Positions 1 to 5,696 of a stretch of 7,550 nt of DNA are shown piece by piece (position 1 is the first letter of the stretch; the number at the start of each line of letters is the position of its first letter). The notes under the pieces were generated by a model that was not told the origin of the DNA, searched no databases, and saw nothing but the letters and a program-made list of their open reading frames with translations. This DNA comes from Sphingomonas sp. Lineage in GTDB: Bacteria > Pseudomonadota > Alphaproteobacteria > Sphingomonadales > Sphingomonadaceae. Location of the stretch: contig JAIERC010000193.1 in assembly GCA_019747165.1 (NCBI GenBank), positions 1 through 7,550 of the forward strand. The letters run 5' to 3'. Both the position numbers and the translations under genes were made by a program.

Positions 1-542
1 CGACCAACAAGGGATCGATCACCTCGGTGCAGGCGATCTATGTGCCTGCCGACGATTTGACCGATCCGGCCCCTGCCACGTCGTTCGCCCATTTGGACGC
101 AACGACCGTGCTCAACCGCGCGATTTCGGAGCTGGGCATTTACCCCGCCGTCGATCCGCTCGATTCGACCAGCCGCGTGCTCGAACCGCGCGTTGTTGGC
201 CAGGTGCATTACGACACAGCACGCGCGGTCCAGTCAGTGCTGCAGAAGTACAAGTCGCTGCAGGACATCATCGCGATCCTCGGCATGGACGAATTGTCGG
301 AAGAAGATAAGCTCACCGTCAGCCGCGCACGTAAAATCCAGAAGTTCCTGTCGCAGCCCTTCCACGTCGCCGAGGTCTTCACCGGCATTTCGGGCAAGTT
401 CGTCCAGCTCGAAGACACGGTGAAGTCGTTCAAGGCAGTGGTCGACGGTGAATATGATCACCTGCCCGAAGCCGCTTTCTACATGGTCGGCGGCATCGAT
501 GAAGCCGTCGCCAAGGCCGAAAAGATGGCGCAGGACGCGTAA
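1..542 (+). CDS. atpD: ATP synthase F1 subunit beta, 3' part (5' end outside window)
   Basis: This is the C-terminal part, about 180 residues, of the catalytic beta subunit of F1Fo ATP synthase, which makes ATP from ADP and phosphate in the membrane-peripheral F1 head. The reading frame is open from the first base (first full codon at 3), so the gene begins upstream. The sequence shows the conserved stretch SITSVQAIYVPADDLTDPAP, the classical DELSEED motif (288-308) through which beta contacts the rotating gamma shaft, and the conserved QPFHVAEVFTG region near the C-terminus. The stop is TAA at 540-542. Known of the family: the nucleotide-binding P-loop and Walker B lie upstream and are not visible. 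atpC follows after a 49-base gap containing a strong hairpin, in the standard atpD-atpC order. Identification is secure. Confidence 0.98.
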   Translation, partial: TNKGSITSVQAIYVPADDLTDPAPATSFAHLDATTVLNRAISELGIYPAVDPLDSTSRVLEPRVVGQVHYDTARAVQSVLQKYKSLQDIIAILGMDELSEEDKLTVSRARKIQKFLSQPFHVAEVFTGISGKFVQLEDTVKSFKAVVDGEYDHLPEAAFYMVGGIDEAVAKAEKMAQDA

Positions 543-550
543 GTCAATTC

Positions 551-578
551 AAGCCCCTCCCCTTCAGGGGAGGGGCTT
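551..578 (+). repeat. Perfect 12-bp stem-loop between atpD and atpC, possible dispersed palindromic repeat
   Basis: Arms 551-562 (AAGCCCCTCCCC) and 567-578 (GGGGAGGGGCTT) pair perfectly around the 4-base loop TTCA. The stem starts 8 bases after the atpD stop and ends two bases before the GGAAG ribosome-binding site of atpC. No T-tract follows, because A-rich sequence comes next, so it does not look like a complete intrinsic terminator. It could stabilise the upstream mRNA, cause partial attenuation that sets beta:epsilon stoichiometry, or be one copy of an intergenic palindromic repeat. From memory, similar C4TC4/G4AG4 palindromes recur in sphingomonad genomes; this was not checked here. Confidence 0.85.
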
Positions 579-591
579 AAGGAAGATAAAA

Positions 592-843
592 ATGCTGCAC
601 TTCGAACTCGTCACCCCTGAAAAGCTCGTCCGCTCAGAGGACGTGTACATGGTCGTCGTCCCGGGTTCGGAGGGAGATTTTGGCGTGCTGCAGGGCCATG
701 CGCCCGTGATGTCGACGATCCGTGACGGTGCTCTCCATATCTATCGCACCGACAAGGGCGAGCCCGAAATGCTGCCCATCAAGGGCGGCTTTGCCGAGGT
801 TAACGAACGCGGGCTAACGGTGCTGGCCGAACAGGCTGGCTGA
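592..843 (+). CDS. atpC: ATP synthase F1 subunit epsilon, short form (83 aa)
   Basis: The epsilon subunit sits on the central stalk of F1 and couples gamma rotation to the c-ring. The protein is 83 residues and matches the N-terminal beta-sandwich domain: it opens MLHFELVTPEKLV, carries the GDFGVLQGHAPVMS segment, and ends with GGFAEVNERGLTVLAEQAG. The usual bacterial subunit is about 130-140 residues, with a C-terminal helical hairpin that can inhibit ATP hydrolysis; that domain is absent here. ATG at 592 is chosen because GGAAG (581-585) lies six bases upstream and the family N-terminus fits; the same frame is open further upstream but overlaps atpD. I recall short epsilons in sphingomonads, so the length is probably native rather than a frameshift. 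It is the last gene of the atp operon. Confidence 0.95.
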   Translation: MLHFELVTPEKLVRSEDVYMVVVPGSEGDFGVLQGHAPVMSTIRDGALHIYRTDKGEPEMLPIKGGFAEVNERGLTVLAEQAG

Positions 844-904
844 GCGCCGCGGACGCCAGCTGGGCGATTTCTGGCGGGCGCGGGCGACACGCGGTTATCG
901 TTAA

Positions 905-1057
905 CTGGCCACCAACAAAATCGCGGCATTCATAGTGCGGATCATAGCGCGATACGTGACGTTCGGCGCGCGCAACGCTTACAGCGACGGTTCGACCATC
1001 ACGGCCGAGGAAAAAGCTGCAAAACGGCAGTGCGGCGCACGCCACCCGGCCCCCTGA
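905..1057 (+). pseudogene. Possible coding remnant or very small ORF (unrecognised)
   Basis: One frame between the TAA at 902-904 and the TGA at 1055-1057 reads like protein. Roughly three quarters of its codons end in G or C, and it includes the segments VRIIARYVTFGARNAYSDGS and TITAEEKAAKRQ. Possible starts are GTG at 935 (40 residues) or GTG at 956 (33 residues), neither with a good ribosome-binding site. The same frame is also open upstream of the TAA to about 836. It could be the decayed tail of a lost gene, a real small protein, or chance in GC-rich DNA. I do not recognise a family. The left arm of the inverted repeat lies inside it. Confidence 0.22.
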
Positions 1058-1110
1058 AACGCAGCCTCAATAAAGCGCCGCCCAGATTGGCGGGGCAGTG
1101 TCAGGGCCGG
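1046..1110 (+). other. Bulged stem enclosing a GC hairpin
   Basis: The left strand CCGGCCCCCTGA (1046-1057) pairs with TCAGGGCCGG (1101-1110), giving ten base pairs with a two-C bulge. Inside, 1075-1082 pairs with 1089-1096 (seven of eight positions) around the loop CAGATT. The whole lies within the longer inverted repeat, so a folded transcript would be nested and branched. The second strand is followed by TCCATCAA rather than a T-tract, so it is not a standard terminator. GC-rich DNA makes such stems fairly common, which limits confidence. Confidence 0.4.
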
Positions 1111-1112
1111 TC

Positions 1113-1146
1113 CATCAACCAAGGGGCACTATCCCGTTGTTTGATG
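1113..1146 (+). other. Imperfect 14-position hairpin
   Basis: Arms 1113-1126 (CATCAACCAAGGGG) and 1133-1146 (CCCGTTGTTTGATG) pair at 12 of 14 positions around the loop CACTAT. The outer half is A/T-rich, unlike the surrounding GC-rich DNA, which makes chance pairing less likely. It starts three bases after the preceding stem ends. It could be a terminator hairpin without a T-tract, a leader structure for the cpaF transcript, or part of a structured RNA. Confidence 0.5.
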
Positions 1147-1302
1147 CTCTGCGGCACTGGACCCCTCAAATATTACTTAATTTCGAACGCGTAACGGGGC
1201 CGAACAGGTGGCCTAACGTGCGCCGCACTGCCGCTTTTGATGCTTAGGAAATGGTAACACCTTTGCGGGTATGAAATCCGTAACCACAATGATTGGGACA
1301 AA

Positions 1303-2847
1303 ATGAGCGCTTTTGGACGACGCAGTGGCGCAGGTAACGGTGCCCCCCCGGCCCGGCCCGCCTTTGGTGTTGCCCGCCCAATGCAGGGCGCTGGCCCGGC
1401 GCGGCCTGCCGATTTGCAAGGCAGCGACCAGTTTCCACCGATCGATCTCGCGCCGTTGCCGCCGCTTGCCTCTGCCGCCGATGGCATGACCGGGACGATG
1501 CCGGGCACCGCGATGGACGCGATGCAGCGGTTGCAGGATCGCCAGGCGTCGTCGGGTGACGCCGGCCAATCAAAGATGGAGGGATTCGAATCCTCGATCC
1601 ACAAGATCAAGGAACAGGTGCTGCCGCGCCTGCTTGAGCGCGTCGATCCCGAGGCAGCCGCAACGCTCGACAAGGACGAGCTCGCCGAGGAATTCCGCCC
1701 CATCATCGGCGAAGTGCTCGCCGAACTAAAACTCACGCTCAACCGCCGCGAACAGTTCGCGCTCGAAAAAGTGCTGATCGACGAACTGCTCGGATTGGGG
1801 CCGCTCGAGGAACTGCTCGCCGATCCGAACATCTCGGACATCATGGTGAACGGCCCCGAGCAAACCTATATCGAGCGCAAGGGCAAGCTCGAGCTCGCCA
1901 ATATTCAGTTCCGCGACGAGGAGCATCTGTTCCAGATCGCGCAGCGCATCTGCAACTCGGTCGGTAGACGTGTCGATCAGACAACGCCGCTCGCCGACGC
2001 CCGCCTGAAAGACGGCAGCCGCGTCAACGTGATCGTGCCGCCGCTCAGCTTGCGCGGCACCGCCATCTCGATTCGTAAGTTTTCCGCCAAGCCGATCACG
2101 CTCGACATGATGGCCGGCTTCGGCTCGATGAGCCCGAAAATGGCGACCGCGCTGAAGATTGCCGGCGCCTGCCGCTTCAATGTCGTCATCTCGGGCGGTA
2201 CGGGTTCGGGCAAAACGACGATGCTCAACGCCTTGTCGAAGATGATCGACCCGGGCGAGCGCGTGCTGACGATTGAAGACGCGGCTGAACTTCGCTTGCA
2301 ACAGCCGCATTGGCTGCCGCTTGAAACGCGCCCGCCCAACCTTGAAGGGCAGGGTGAGATCAGCATTCGTGATCTCGTCAAGAACGCGCTGCGTATGCGG
2401 CCTGACCGGATCATCCTGGGCGAAATTCGTGGGTCCGAGTGCTTCGATCTGCTTGCCGCGATGAATACCGGCCATGATGGCTCAATGTGTACGCTCCACT
2501 CCAACTCCCCGCGCGAGGCGCTGGCGCGTATGGAGAATATGGTGATGATGTCCGACATCAAGGTGCCCAAAGAAGCAATCAGCCGCCAGATCGCCGACTC
2601 GATCGACCTTATCATCCAGGTGAAGCGCCTGCGCGACGGGTCACGCCGCGTGACCAACATCACCGAGGTCATCGGCATGGAAGGCCCCGTGATCGTCACA
2701 CAGGAGCTGTTCAAGTTCGAATATCTCGACGAAAGCGCTGACGGCAAGATTGTCGGCGAATATCGTTCCATGGGCCTGCGCCCCTATACGCTCGAAAAGG
2801 CGCGCCAATATGGCTTCGACCAGGCCTATCTTGAGGCGACGTTATAG
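1303..2847 (+). CDS. cpaF: CpaF/TadA-type type II/IV secretion ATPase
   Basis: This 514-residue cytoplasmic hexameric ATPase of the CpaF/TadA family in known systems powers assembly of Flp/Tad pili. Residues 1-85 are a low-complexity Gly/Ala/Pro/Asp-rich tail, followed by the family N-terminal region (VLIDELLGLGPLEELLADPN) and the SDIMVNGP segment. The ATPase core has Walker A GGTGSGKTT (298-306, K304), an Asp-box-like TIEDAAELRL (323-332), Walker B RIILGEIRG (369-377, E374) and a His box NTGHDGSMCTLHS (388-400, H391 and H399). All catalytic motifs look intact. The start at ATG 1303 has only a weak GGGA site. Unusually, no cpaB, cpaC, cpaE, tadB or tadC is adjacent: upstream is the end of the atp operon and downstream an overlapping protease gene. 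The ATPase family is certain; its being a Tad pilus motor here is inferred. Confidence 0.93.
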   Translation: MSAFGRRSGAGNGAPPARPAFGVARPMQGAGPARPADLQGSDQFPPIDLAPLPPLASAADGMTGTMPGTAMDAMQRLQDRQASSGDAGQSKMEGFESSIHKIKEQVLPRLLERVDPEAAATLDKDELAEEFRPIIGEVLAELKLTLNRREQFALEKVLIDELLGLGPLEELLADPNISDIMVNGPEQTYIERKGKLELANIQFRDEEHLFQIAQRICNSVGRRVDQTTPLADARLKDGSRVNVIVPPLSLRGTAISIRKFSAKPITLDMMAGFGSMSPKMATALKIAGACRFNVVISGGTGSGKTTMLNALSKMIDPGERVLTIEDAAELRLQQPHWLPLETRPPNLEGQGEISIRDLVKNALRMRPDRIILGEIRGSECFDLLAAMNTGHDGSMCTLHSNSPREALARMENMVMMSDIKVPKEAISRQIADSIDLIIQVKRLRDGSRRVTNITEVIGMEGPVIVTQELFKFEYLDESADGKIVGEYRSMGLRPYTLEKARQYGFDQAYLEATL

Positions 2848-4060
2848 GATTTTTCGGCTGCCGGGACATGGCGTAGAGCGCTTCGTCTTCCGTCGTTGGC
2901 CGATCCTGTTTGCGCTGGCGTTGATTGGCGCAGCGCCGCCGCCCAGCACAGCCATTTCTACCTTGTCGCCCGATAGCGAAACACGCTGGGTATCGTTTGA
3001 TTTGACGCCGGGTAACCAGATTCGCTTCACCATGGCCGTCAATGGCATGCCCGCGACAGCAATACTTGATACTGGCGTCAGTGCCTCGGTCATCTCGCGC
3101 GATTTCGCTTCGGTCCACCGGATGCAGGTGCAGCCACGCGGCAATGCCAGCGCAATTGGTGGCAATGTTGCGATCGGCTGGGCGGCCACACAGAGCATCA
3201 CCCTGGGCGGGCTGATGCGGCGCGGTGGTGGCATTATCGTCACCGCCCTGCCCGCTGCAGCCACCGGCACCACCCGCGCGGTCGACATCTTGATTGGCCA
3301 TGATCTTATCGACGCCTATGCGCTTGAGATCGATTTCGATGCGAAGCGCTTTCGCCTCATCAAATCAGGGCGCCTGCCATTTCGGGGATTAAGCGCGCCG
3401 CTGAGCATTGCGCCCAACCAGAATGTCTATGTAACCGAAGCGGTGCTTGGCGGCCGCCGATTGACGCCAATGGTGGTTGATACCGGGGATGGATCGTCAA
3501 TCACCCTATCGCAGGAATCTTTCCGCGCCGCGCGGATCACCGGCCTGCCCACGACGACCACGATTGCTTATGGTCTCGCCGGGCCGCTCATCACCGACCT
3601 GGCGATTGTTCCCAACCTGGCGGTTGGCAAGCTAACCGCCAGCGATGTCGAGACACGCGTCGAACGGCGTGGCGGTTTTTCGCACGAAATTGGGGCCGCC
3701 GGGCGAATCGGTTCTGGCTTTCTGCAGCAATATCGCGTGCTGCTCGATCCGATCGCTGGCCATATCGTCTTCGGCCCCTCCAACGCGACCGGCAAGCCGC
3801 CGGTCCGGTCGACCAGCGGCATCCTGGTCGCCACCGAAGCGGGGCGGCTGCGTGTCCTGCACGTGATGCGCGGAAGCCCGGCCGAAGCGGGCGGTTGGCA
3901 CGCGGGTGATCTGATCTGCGCAATAGACGGCACATCGGTCCCCGCCGACTATAGCAACAGTCCGGTCAGCGGCTGGTCGGTCGGGTCACCCGGCCGGGTT
4001 GTGCTGCTCAGCGGCTGCGATGGCAGAGAAAGGGCGCTTACGCTGAGCAAGTTCTATTGA
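2810..4060 (+). CDS. Exported retropepsin-like aspartyl protease with C-terminal PDZ-like domain
   Basis: With the start at ATG 2810 the protein has 416 residues: a basic N-terminus (RRRY..RR), a hydrophobic export segment (PILFALALIGAA, about 31-42), a first protease lobe with AILDTGVSASVIS (D87), a second lobe with MVVDTGDGSSITLS (D224), and a C-terminal region resembling a PDZ domain (about 337-416, GSPAEAGGWHAGDLICAIDG). The family cleaves peptide bonds using paired aspartates; here both DTG motifs are on one chain, so it could act as a monomer, probably in the periplasm. The start lies inside the end of cpaF (38-base overlap), with AAGG at 2797-2800. TTG 2831 (shorter) and TTG 2750 (longer) are alternatives. 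The overlap implies co-transcription with cpaF. The substrate is unknown. Confidence 0.85.
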   Translation: MASTRPILRRRYRIFRLPGHGVERFVFRRWPILFALALIGAAPPPSTAISTLSPDSETRWVSFDLTPGNQIRFTMAVNGMPATAILDTGVSASVISRDFASVHRMQVQPRGNASAIGGNVAIGWAATQSITLGGLMRRGGGIIVTALPAAATGTTRAVDILIGHDLIDAYALEIDFDAKRFRLIKSGRLPFRGLSAPLSIAPNQNVYVTEAVLGGRRLTPMVVDTGDGSSITLSQESFRAARITGLPTTTTIAYGLAGPLITDLAIVPNLAVGKLTASDVETRVERRGGFSHEIGAAGRIGSGFLQQYRVLLDPIAGHIVFGPSNATGKPPVRSTSGILVATEAGRLRVLHVMRGSPAEAGGWHAGDLICAIDGTSVPADYSNSPVSGWSVGSPGRVVLLSGCDGRERALTLSKFY

Positions 4061-4070
4061 ACCGCCATGT

Positions 4071-4256
4071 TCACGCCTTGAAGCCAAGGCTCGCCAGGAT
4101 CACCGCGATGATCAGCGCAAGCATTTGAACTGTAGGCCAATCAACGATTCCCACCGAATCGAGATTGTCGCGACGGGCGCGCCGCCGATCGCGCCAACCG
4201 CTGAACAGCGCAATCGCTAGCGCGGTAACCGCTCCGCCCCAAAGCCCTGCTTGCAT
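4071..4256 (-). CDS. Small two-helix membrane protein (61 aa), function unknown
   Basis: The minus-strand frame encodes a tiny protein with two hydrophobic helices (about 3-19 and 43-60), separated by a strongly basic stretch RDRRRARRDN and the segment VGIVDWPTVQM. The positive linker predicts a hairpin with the loop in the cytoplasm. Two ATGs are adjacent (4259 and 4256). The ribosome-binding site AAGAGGG (complement of 4261-4267) nearly touches the first and is better spaced for the second, so 4256 is chosen. It converges on the protease gene with a 10-base gap and diverges from the methyltransferase gene 58 bases away. The clean domain layout and good binding site argue that it is real; I cannot name a function. 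Confidence 0.72.
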   Translation of the reverse strand: MQAGLWGGAVTALAIALFSGWRDRRRARRDNLDSVGIVDWPTVQMLALIIAVILASLGFKA

Positions 4257-4260
4257 CATG

Positions 4261-4267
4261 CCCTCTT
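4261..4267 (-). promoter_or_regulatory. Ribosome-binding site deciding the start of the small membrane protein
   Basis: Read on the minus strand this is AAGAGGG. It sits only one base before the ATG at 4259 but four before the ATG at 4256, a spacing much closer to normal. This favours the second ATG and a 61-residue product. Confidence 0.55.
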
Positions 4268-4303
4268 GCTCGCCAAAACGCGCTGCAACGGCCCTTAATG
4301 ATC

Positions 4304-4309
4304 AAGGAA
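4304..4309 (+). promoter_or_regulatory. Ribosome-binding site of the methyltransferase-like gene
   Basis: AAGGAA lies five bases before the ATG at 4315. This decides the start against the in-frame upstream extension (the frame is open back to about 4165 but runs antisense through the small membrane protein gene). The chosen start also puts a signal peptide at the very N-terminus. Confidence 0.75.
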
Positions 4310-4314
4310 TCGAA

Positions 4315-5124
4315 ATGCGCCAGCCTTTTTGGACGTCCGCTCTAATTGCAACCAGCATCACGATCACCGGTGGCGCGATTGCAGCCGCCGTCAAACCAAC
4401 ATCGGCCCTAACCGCCGCTGTCAACGCCCCAAGCCGGACTCCCGCCAATGTCGCCCGCGACCGCTACCGCCACCCCGCGGAAACGCTCGCGTTTTTCGGC
4501 GTCAAGCCACGCGACACCGTGGTGGAGATTTGGCCGGGCGGTGGCTGGTATACCGAAATCCTCGCCCCGTATCTGGCGAATGGCACCCTCTATGCCGCAA
4601 CCCCTTCTGACAATGCGCGCAAAGGGGTGATGACCCTGCAGGCAGCCAAGCCCGATATTTACGGCAAGATAAAATTCGCCGCCTTTCCAACCACAGCCAG
4701 CAACGCAAGCGCTGGCGTGCCCGCCGGTTCAGTCGATGTGGTGCTGACGTTTCGCAACGTCCATAACTGGAGCTTTGGCGCGACCGACCAGACTCAGGCT
4801 GCATTTGACCAGATGTTTGCCATGCTGAAGCCCGGCGGTGTGCTGGGCCTGGTCGAGCATCATTTGCCCGAAAACGCCAAGGACATTACCGAAGCCAAGA
4901 GCGGCTATATGAAGCGGTCTTCGGTGATTGCCTTTGCCACCAAGGCCGGCTTTGTGCTCGCTGGCGAAAGCATGATCAACGCCAATGCCAAAGACACGCA
5001 TGACTATCCCAAGGGCGTCTGGACGCTGCCGCCCAATTATGCCGAAAAGGATGTTGATCGCGCGCGCTATACAGCCATCGGCGAAAGTGATCGGATGACG
5101 CTTAAGTTCGTTAAGCCGAAATAA
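4315..5124 (+). CDS. Predicted class I SAM-dependent methyltransferase with signal peptide (COG4798-like)
   Basis: This 269-residue protein has the Rossmann-type S-adenosylmethionine-binding fold. Motif I reads VVEIWPGGGWYTEILAP (E71, G75-G77), the Trp/Pro-containing variant I associate with the COG4798 predicted methyltransferases. A later strand is DVVLTFRNVHNW, followed by the post-motif MLKPGGVLGLVEHH. Residues 1-25 look like a Sec signal peptide: a weakly basic start, a hydrophobic core, and a small-residue cleavage area GGAIAAA. This is odd, because S-adenosylmethionine is cytoplasmic and methyltransferases rarely need export. The start is fixed by AAGGAA. The next gene begins 5 bases after the stop, so the two are probably one transcript. 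The fold assignment is good; the substrate is unknown, and a non-catalytic role is possible. Confidence 0.85.
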   Translation: MRQPFWTSALIATSITITGGAIAAAVKPTSALTAAVNAPSRTPANVARDRYRHPAETLAFFGVKPRDTVVEIWPGGGWYTEILAPYLANGTLYAATPSDNARKGVMTLQAAKPDIYGKIKFAAFPTTASNASAGVPAGSVDVVLTFRNVHNWSFGATDQTQAAFDQMFAMLKPGGVLGLVEHHLPENAKDITEAKSGYMKRSSVIAFATKAGFVLAGESMINANAKDTHDYPKGVWTLPPNYAEKDVDRARYTAIGESDRMTLKFVKPK

Positions 5125-5129
5125 CAGGG

Positions 5130-5693
5130 ATGGTCGAGCCAGCGACCAAACCGATTGGCCTTATAGCGCGGATTGTTGGCCCGGCCGCGACGCCAGCCGA
5201 TACCGCGCTGACCCTTGCCGCAATGGTGCTGGCGGTGCCACTTGCCGCAGGGGCGATCGTCGCAACCGGAGCGGTCGACTGGCGTTGGTGGCAATGGCTG
5301 CTCGTCTTGATCGTGGCGAGCGATCTGGGTGGTGGCATCGTCGCCAATGCGTTGCCGAGCACCAAACGCTGGTATCATGGGCCAAATGGCCATGATCGGC
5401 GGATGCTCGGTTTTGCGCTGCTGCACGTGCATTTACCAGCGCTAGCGCTGATCGTCCCAGAGGCGATGCCGATGCTGGCGGGCGTGCTTGGCTATATCTG
5501 GCTGATCGGTGGCGTGACCATATTGCTGGCCGTGCCGCAGCGGTACCGGCTGGCGATCGCGTTGATGATAACGGCGATCGGCACGGTATTGCTTGCCCGA
5601 TTGTTACCGGTTGCCAGCGCACTCGGCTGGATGCCGCTCGCCTTGTACCTCAAGATCCTTGCCGGCCATGTGATTGGGCCGGACGAGCCTTGA
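5130..5693 (+). CDS. Integral membrane protein of unknown function (187 aa)
   Basis: The product is very hydrophobic, with about six candidate membrane helices (roughly 25-48, 52-73, 92-110, 114-134, 141-160 and 161-180). Between helices 2 and 3 lies a polar, conserved-looking loop: D65-LGGG, then STKRWYHGP (77-85), N86, H88-D89, and HVHLP (99-103). A cluster of His, Asp and Arg at a membrane edge often marks a metal, heme or substrate site, but I recognise no named family and give no function. ATG 5130 follows the methyltransferase stop by five bases. Its AGGG site is directly adjacent to the start, so translation may be coupled to the upstream gene. The stop is three bases from the end of convergent phaR. 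Confidence 0.82.
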   Translation: MVEPATKPIGLIARIVGPAATPADTALTLAAMVLAVPLAAGAIVATGAVDWRWWQWLLVLIVASDLGGGIVANALPSTKRWYHGPNGHDRRMLGFALLHVHLPALALIVPEAMPMLAGVLGYIWLIGGVTILLAVPQRYRLAIALMITAIGTVLLARLLPVASALGWMPLALYLKILAGHVIGPDEP

Positions 5694-5696
5694 TCG

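Larger units (their letters stand above)
1025..1233. repeat. 17-bp perfect inverted repeat pair bracketing about 175 bp
   Basis: The left arm CGGCAGTGCGGCGCACG (1025-1041) is the exact reverse complement of 1217-1233. Allowing one extra base, the match continues outward as AAAA (1021-1024) against TTTT (1235-1238), and the bases just outside are similar (GCTGC at 1016-1020, GATGC at 1239-1243). Each arm contains the short dyad GTGCG-N-CGCAC. Read one way this is a miniature element with terminal inverted repeats and an eroded target duplication. Read another way it is two copies of an operator, or the closing stem of a structured RNA. No transposase-like ORF lies between the arms. Confidence 0.75.
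844..1302. other. 459-base region without a convincing gene, rich in inverted repeats
   Basis: No open frame with family resemblance and a good start was found on either strand. The region contains a 17-bp inverted repeat pair (1025-1041/1217-1233), a bulged stem (1046-1057/1101-1110) around a GC hairpin (1075-1096), a second imperfect hairpin (1113-1146), and a coding-like fragment in one frame (905-1057). It must also hold the promoter and leader of the downstream cpaF-like gene, but I could not identify a convincing -35/-10 pair or a full CtrA site. A weak ribosome-binding site, GGGA, lies just before the ATG at 1303. Confidence 0.7.

Noticed and set aside
835..860. Stem GCTGGC/GCCAGC across the atpC stop as an atp operon terminator
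   Set aside because: Only six pairs with a 14-base loop, and no T-tract follows; too weak to call.
1141..1302. Sigma-70-like promoter or CtrA box upstream of cpaF
   Set aside because: TTGATG and TTAA-type words occur, but none has a matching partner at the right spacing.
1173..1844. Ser-rich minus-strand frame (223 codons) over the cpaF 5' end
   Set aside because: The serine runs mirror the Glu/Ala/Asp-rich codons on the other strand; no protein family pattern.
1726..2475. Long minus-strand open frame (249 codons) opposite the cpaF gene
   Set aside because: It is antisense to a clearly conserved ATPase. Its composition is what the complement of GC-rich codons gives, and it shows no family motif.
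1977..2771. Second long minus-strand open frame (264 codons) opposite cpaF
   Set aside because: Ser/Arg/Pro-rich shadow of the same gene, with no domain and no ribosome-binding site.
4075..4090. Six-pair hairpin GCCTTG/CAAGGC near the convergent gene ends
   Set aside because: Short, lies inside the coding end of the small membrane protein, and has no T-tract in either direction.
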